17,332 nucleotides of DNA from an uncultured Methanobrevibacter sp. (GTDB lineage Archaea > Methanobacteriota > Methanobacteria > Methanobacteriales > Methanobacteriaceae), in NCBI GenBank assembly GCA_900319985.1, contig ONQL01000063.1, forward strand, positions 9,718-27,049, given 5' to 3'. Shown here in pieces: positions 15,849 through 17,332 of this stretch. The translations under genes and the position numbers were made by a program. Positions within the stretch are counted from its first letter, which is position 1, and each line of letters begins with the position of its first letter. The notes below the pieces were generated by a model. The model did not search any database. It was not told where the DNA came from and saw only the letters and a list, made by a program, of their open reading frames with translations.

Positions 15849-16670
15849 TTATGTGATTTTTCTAATTAAAACAGACGTATTGTTTGTATTTCCTGTAGGT
15901 AAAATCATTACCTCCTTATGGAAACCTCTAGTATCCTTATCCAAAACAGGAGAATATAGAATAGCCCTCATACCAGTATAGGTTCTATAAATAACCGGAG
16001 TATTTTCATCAACATATTCCCAAATGTTTGCAAAAACCCTATCTTTTGGCTCAGCCAAAGCTGCAACCATCAAAATATCATAATCCAATTTTTCAATTGT
16101 TGTTTCATCCCCAACAACAATTTCAATGTCATTATCCAAGTCCAGTCTTTTTAAAACCTTTCTAGACAATTCAGCAACGGATTCCTGTTGTTCTATTCCA
16201 ATGCATTTGCAGCCAAATACCCTATTGAACATTATCAGTGTCAATGGCAAAGGACCTGAACCTAAAAATACAAATGTTTTTTCATCATTAAATTTTGCCA
16301 GTTGACTTTCATTTTCTATCAAACCAATGTATCGGTCATAAAAATGGAATGAATCTAAAGTTTCTGTCGGATTATCTGATTCCAATATTTTCAATGCATT
16401 TTCTGTTTCAAGTCTTGCGCCCACATAAACGTAAAATTTTCTAATCAAATTTAATGCCAGATTCATTTTTTCATCATCAAGAATATGCTTTGCTGAGTCA
16501 AAATCAATAGTCTTGTCATGAGCAATGATTTCCACATCATCCAATACCTCAATGATTTCATCAATATTTACTTCATCCAAAGCGGAATCGCCATATTTAT
16601 CCAAATCACCATAACTAGACAACCTATTGGCAATTTCTTCAAGTTTACCCCAATATTTATAACAGCTCAT
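15849..16670 (-). CDS. Archaeal nicotianamine synthase-like protein (273 aa)
   Basis: Predicted nicotianamine synthase-type enzyme, which joins aminocarboxypropyl groups from S-adenosylmethionine to make a metal chelator; the homologue in Methanothermobacter makes a nicotianamine-like compound. An N-terminal helical part (about 1-125) is followed by a Rossmann-type S-adenosylmethionine domain. Motifs seen are FLGSGPLPL (135-143), the acidic end of strand 2 in GIEQQ (158-162), VVGDETT (185-191), and the family-typical RTYTGMRAILYSPV (229-242). E88 and Y114 have the same spacing as the catalytic glutamate and tyrosine I recall for the Methanothermobacter enzyme, but this needs an alignment. Length fits the family. 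The start at 16670 is the only one possible: the ATG further upstream (16685) meets a stop after five codons. It is a single-gene unit with its own promoter and terminator, and the product probably chelates Ni, Fe or Zn in the cytosol. Confidence 0.9.
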   Translation of the reverse strand: MSCYKYWGKLEEIANRLSSYGDLDKYGDSALDEVNIDEIIEVLDDVEIIAHDKTIDFDSAKHILDDEKMNLALNLIRKFYVYVGARLETENALKILESDNPTETLDSFHFYDRYIGLIENESQLAKFNDEKTFVFLGSGPLPLTLIMFNRVFGCKCIGIEQQESVAELSRKVLKRLDLDNDIEIVVGDETTIEKLDYDILMVAALAEPKDRVFANIWEYVDENTPVIYRTYTGMRAILYSPVLDKDTRGFHKEVMILPTGNTNNTSVLIRKIT

Positions 16671-16705
16671 CGAAAAAACCCCATAATGCTTTCATTTCAC
16701 ATTAT

Positions 16706-16740
16706 GTATTATACAAATATAAATTTAATTAAAGTAATAC
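16706..16740 (-). promoter_or_regulatory. Promoter of nicotianamine synthase gene with flanking dyad
   Basis: TTTATATT on the minus strand lies at 16716-16723 and would place the transcription start near 16693, a leader of about 22 bases. GTATTA at 16706-16711 and TAATAC at 16735-16740 form perfect 6-base inverted arms that bracket the TATA box. A repressor could bind there. The arms recall, but do not match, the GTATGA/TCATAC arms of the nickel regulator NikR, and the spacing also differs. A weak GGGG lies about 10 bases before the ATG. Confidence 0.45.
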
Positions 16741-16779
16741 TAATTTAAACATTTGGGGAAAATAGTAATAATTTAAAAG

Positions 16780-16834
16780 AAAAAAAATAAAAAAAAGCTA
16801 TTAAGAGCATTAAAAAAAGAATACCTTAATAGCT
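16780..16834 (-). terminator. Strong terminator facing the nicotianamine synthase gene
   Basis: Perfect 10-bp arms AGCTATTAAG (16796-16805) and CTTAATAGCT (16825-16834) are followed on the minus strand by T8-A-T7 at 16796-16780. It would end transcripts coming from the MvhD-like gene about 300 bases after its stop codon, or a small RNA starting in between. Confidence 0.7.
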
Positions 16835-17110
16835 ATTGTAGACAGTTAAAGAAACCCATATATTCCATATAAATCTCTTTTTATTAATTATTTCATATTG
16901 ATATGGAGAAAATAAAGTAAAATTGATTGGTTATGCTAACAACCAAGATTACTTGGCTAATGATGAATTTGTATCAATATAAGATAATTAATGTGAAAAA
17001 TAATCAAAAATATTCTCTATTTTAACTATTTTTCTAAGATCAGTAATTTCTCACTAATCTTAGAAAAACAATTAAAAAATAGAGAGTGAATAGCTATTGT
17101 TTTAGCTATT
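16835..17110. repeat. Region dense in inverted repeats (possible structured RNA)
   Basis: There is no gene here. Inverted pairs seen: 16883-16902 with 16973-16992 (18 of 20 complementary); 17029-17040 with 17057-17068 (12 of 12); and outside the latter 17011-17023 with 17076-17092, complementary apart from 4 extra bases. The palindrome-containing word AATAGCTATTGT occurs at 16828-16839 and again at 17089-17100, and TTAGCTATT follows at 17102. A small CCAAG/CTTGG stem lies at 16943-16956. This could be a structured 3' untranslated region, a small RNA locus, or the remains of a small mobile element. Confidence 0.6.
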
Positions 17111-17136
17111 ACTCGCATGCATAGATTATTTTAATC

Positions 17137-17332
17137 CTATTCCAATTCCAGCGGACCTAACTTTGAAAGTGTTTTATGGAATTCTTCCATTGTTGTTTGG
17201 AATTTTTCACCTTCTGATGCTGAGATCCATTCGTGGCGGAATCTTTCTTTTTCGATTCCGAATTCTTCTAGAATGTCTTCAACGATTTTTGATCTTCTGG
17301 ACCATTTGTAGTTTCCTGCGTCATAGTGGCAG
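17137..17332 (-). CDS. MvhD-family hydrogenase/heterodisulfide reductase iron-sulfur subunit, C-terminus (partial)
   Basis: The last 64 codons of a protein whose start lies beyond the right edge. The visible sequence begins CHYDAGNYK, continues WSRRSKIVEDIL, then has the diagnostic EWISASEGEKF and ends KLGPLELE. This is the C-terminal signature of MvhD (delta subunit of methyl-viologen-reducing [NiFe]-hydrogenase, also called FlpD-like), an iron-sulfur protein that passes electrons to heterodisulfide reductase HdrA in methanogenesis. The leading cysteine is a likely cluster ligand. In Methanothermobacter mvhD is followed by mvhG and mvhA; here no such gene follows, so this may be a second stand-alone MvhD, one placed last in its operon, or the tail of an HdrA-MvhD fusion. 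About 300 bases of structured non-coding DNA follow the stop. Confidence 0.85.
   Translation of the reverse strand, partial: CHYDAGNYKWSRRSKIVEDILEEFGIEKERFRHEWISASEGEKFQTTMEEFHKTLSKLGPLELE

Noticed and set aside
1..17332. tRNA, rRNA or intact insertion sequence
   Set aside because: I looked for cloverleaf ends, conserved rRNA words and transposase motifs on both strands and found none.

Overview
The window looks like the genome of a gut methanogen of the order Methanobacteriales, most probably Methanobrevibacter. The DNA is very AT-rich. It carries three giant secreted adhesin-like proteins of the beta-helix plus Ig-like type that this genus is known for. It also has an archaeal nicotianamine synthase and the end of an MvhD-type hydrogenase/heterodisulfide reductase iron-sulfur subunit. 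Promoters look archaeal (TATA boxes about 25-30 bases before the start of transcription), and ends of transcription are marked by T-tracts. The species cannot be fixed from the sequence alone. Every gene I accept is on the minus strand, so transcription runs from the right edge to the left.

Layout from left to right. 1-276: non-coding 3' flank of the first adhesin gene, most of it a repeat found again at 8016-8216. 277-4116, 4233-7937 and 8213-12679: three adhesin-like protein genes of 1279, 1234 and 1488 residues. Each has a signal peptide, a right-handed beta-helix built of short rungs, several Ig-like domains and a lysine-rich C-terminal module. None has a visible membrane anchor. They have separate promoters and terminators and are related as a mosaic: the first gene has the promoter and signal-peptide region of the second and the C-terminal module and 3' flank of the third. 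13047-13865: ADP-ribosylglycohydrolase. 13956-15389: a multi-spanning membrane protein resembling DUF6056 / GT-C glycosyltransferase-like proteins. 15390-15848: non-coding, holding what looks like a decayed start of a second ADP-ribosylglycohydrolase gene, several inverted repeats and a terminator. 15849-16670: nicotianamine synthase. 16671-17136: promoter of that gene, a strong terminator and a stretch dense in inverted repeats. 17137-17332: C-terminus of an MvhD-family protein, cut by the window edge.

The left 12.7 kb is an accessory surface-display locus. Its internal DNA repeats (rungs, 258-base Ig-like units, a 45-base stalk repeat and the 3' flank) offer many places for recombination. 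The right 4.5 kb is ordinary small genes in single-gene units. The adjacency of nicotianamine synthase, a maker of metal chelator, to a partner subunit of nickel hydrogenases is suggestive but unproven. The items most worth a second look are the mosaic adhesins, the second adhesin gene reading through its own terminator after an A10 tract, the vestigial ADP-ribosylglycohydrolase start, and the structured 3' region between the MvhD-like gene and nicotianamine synthase.
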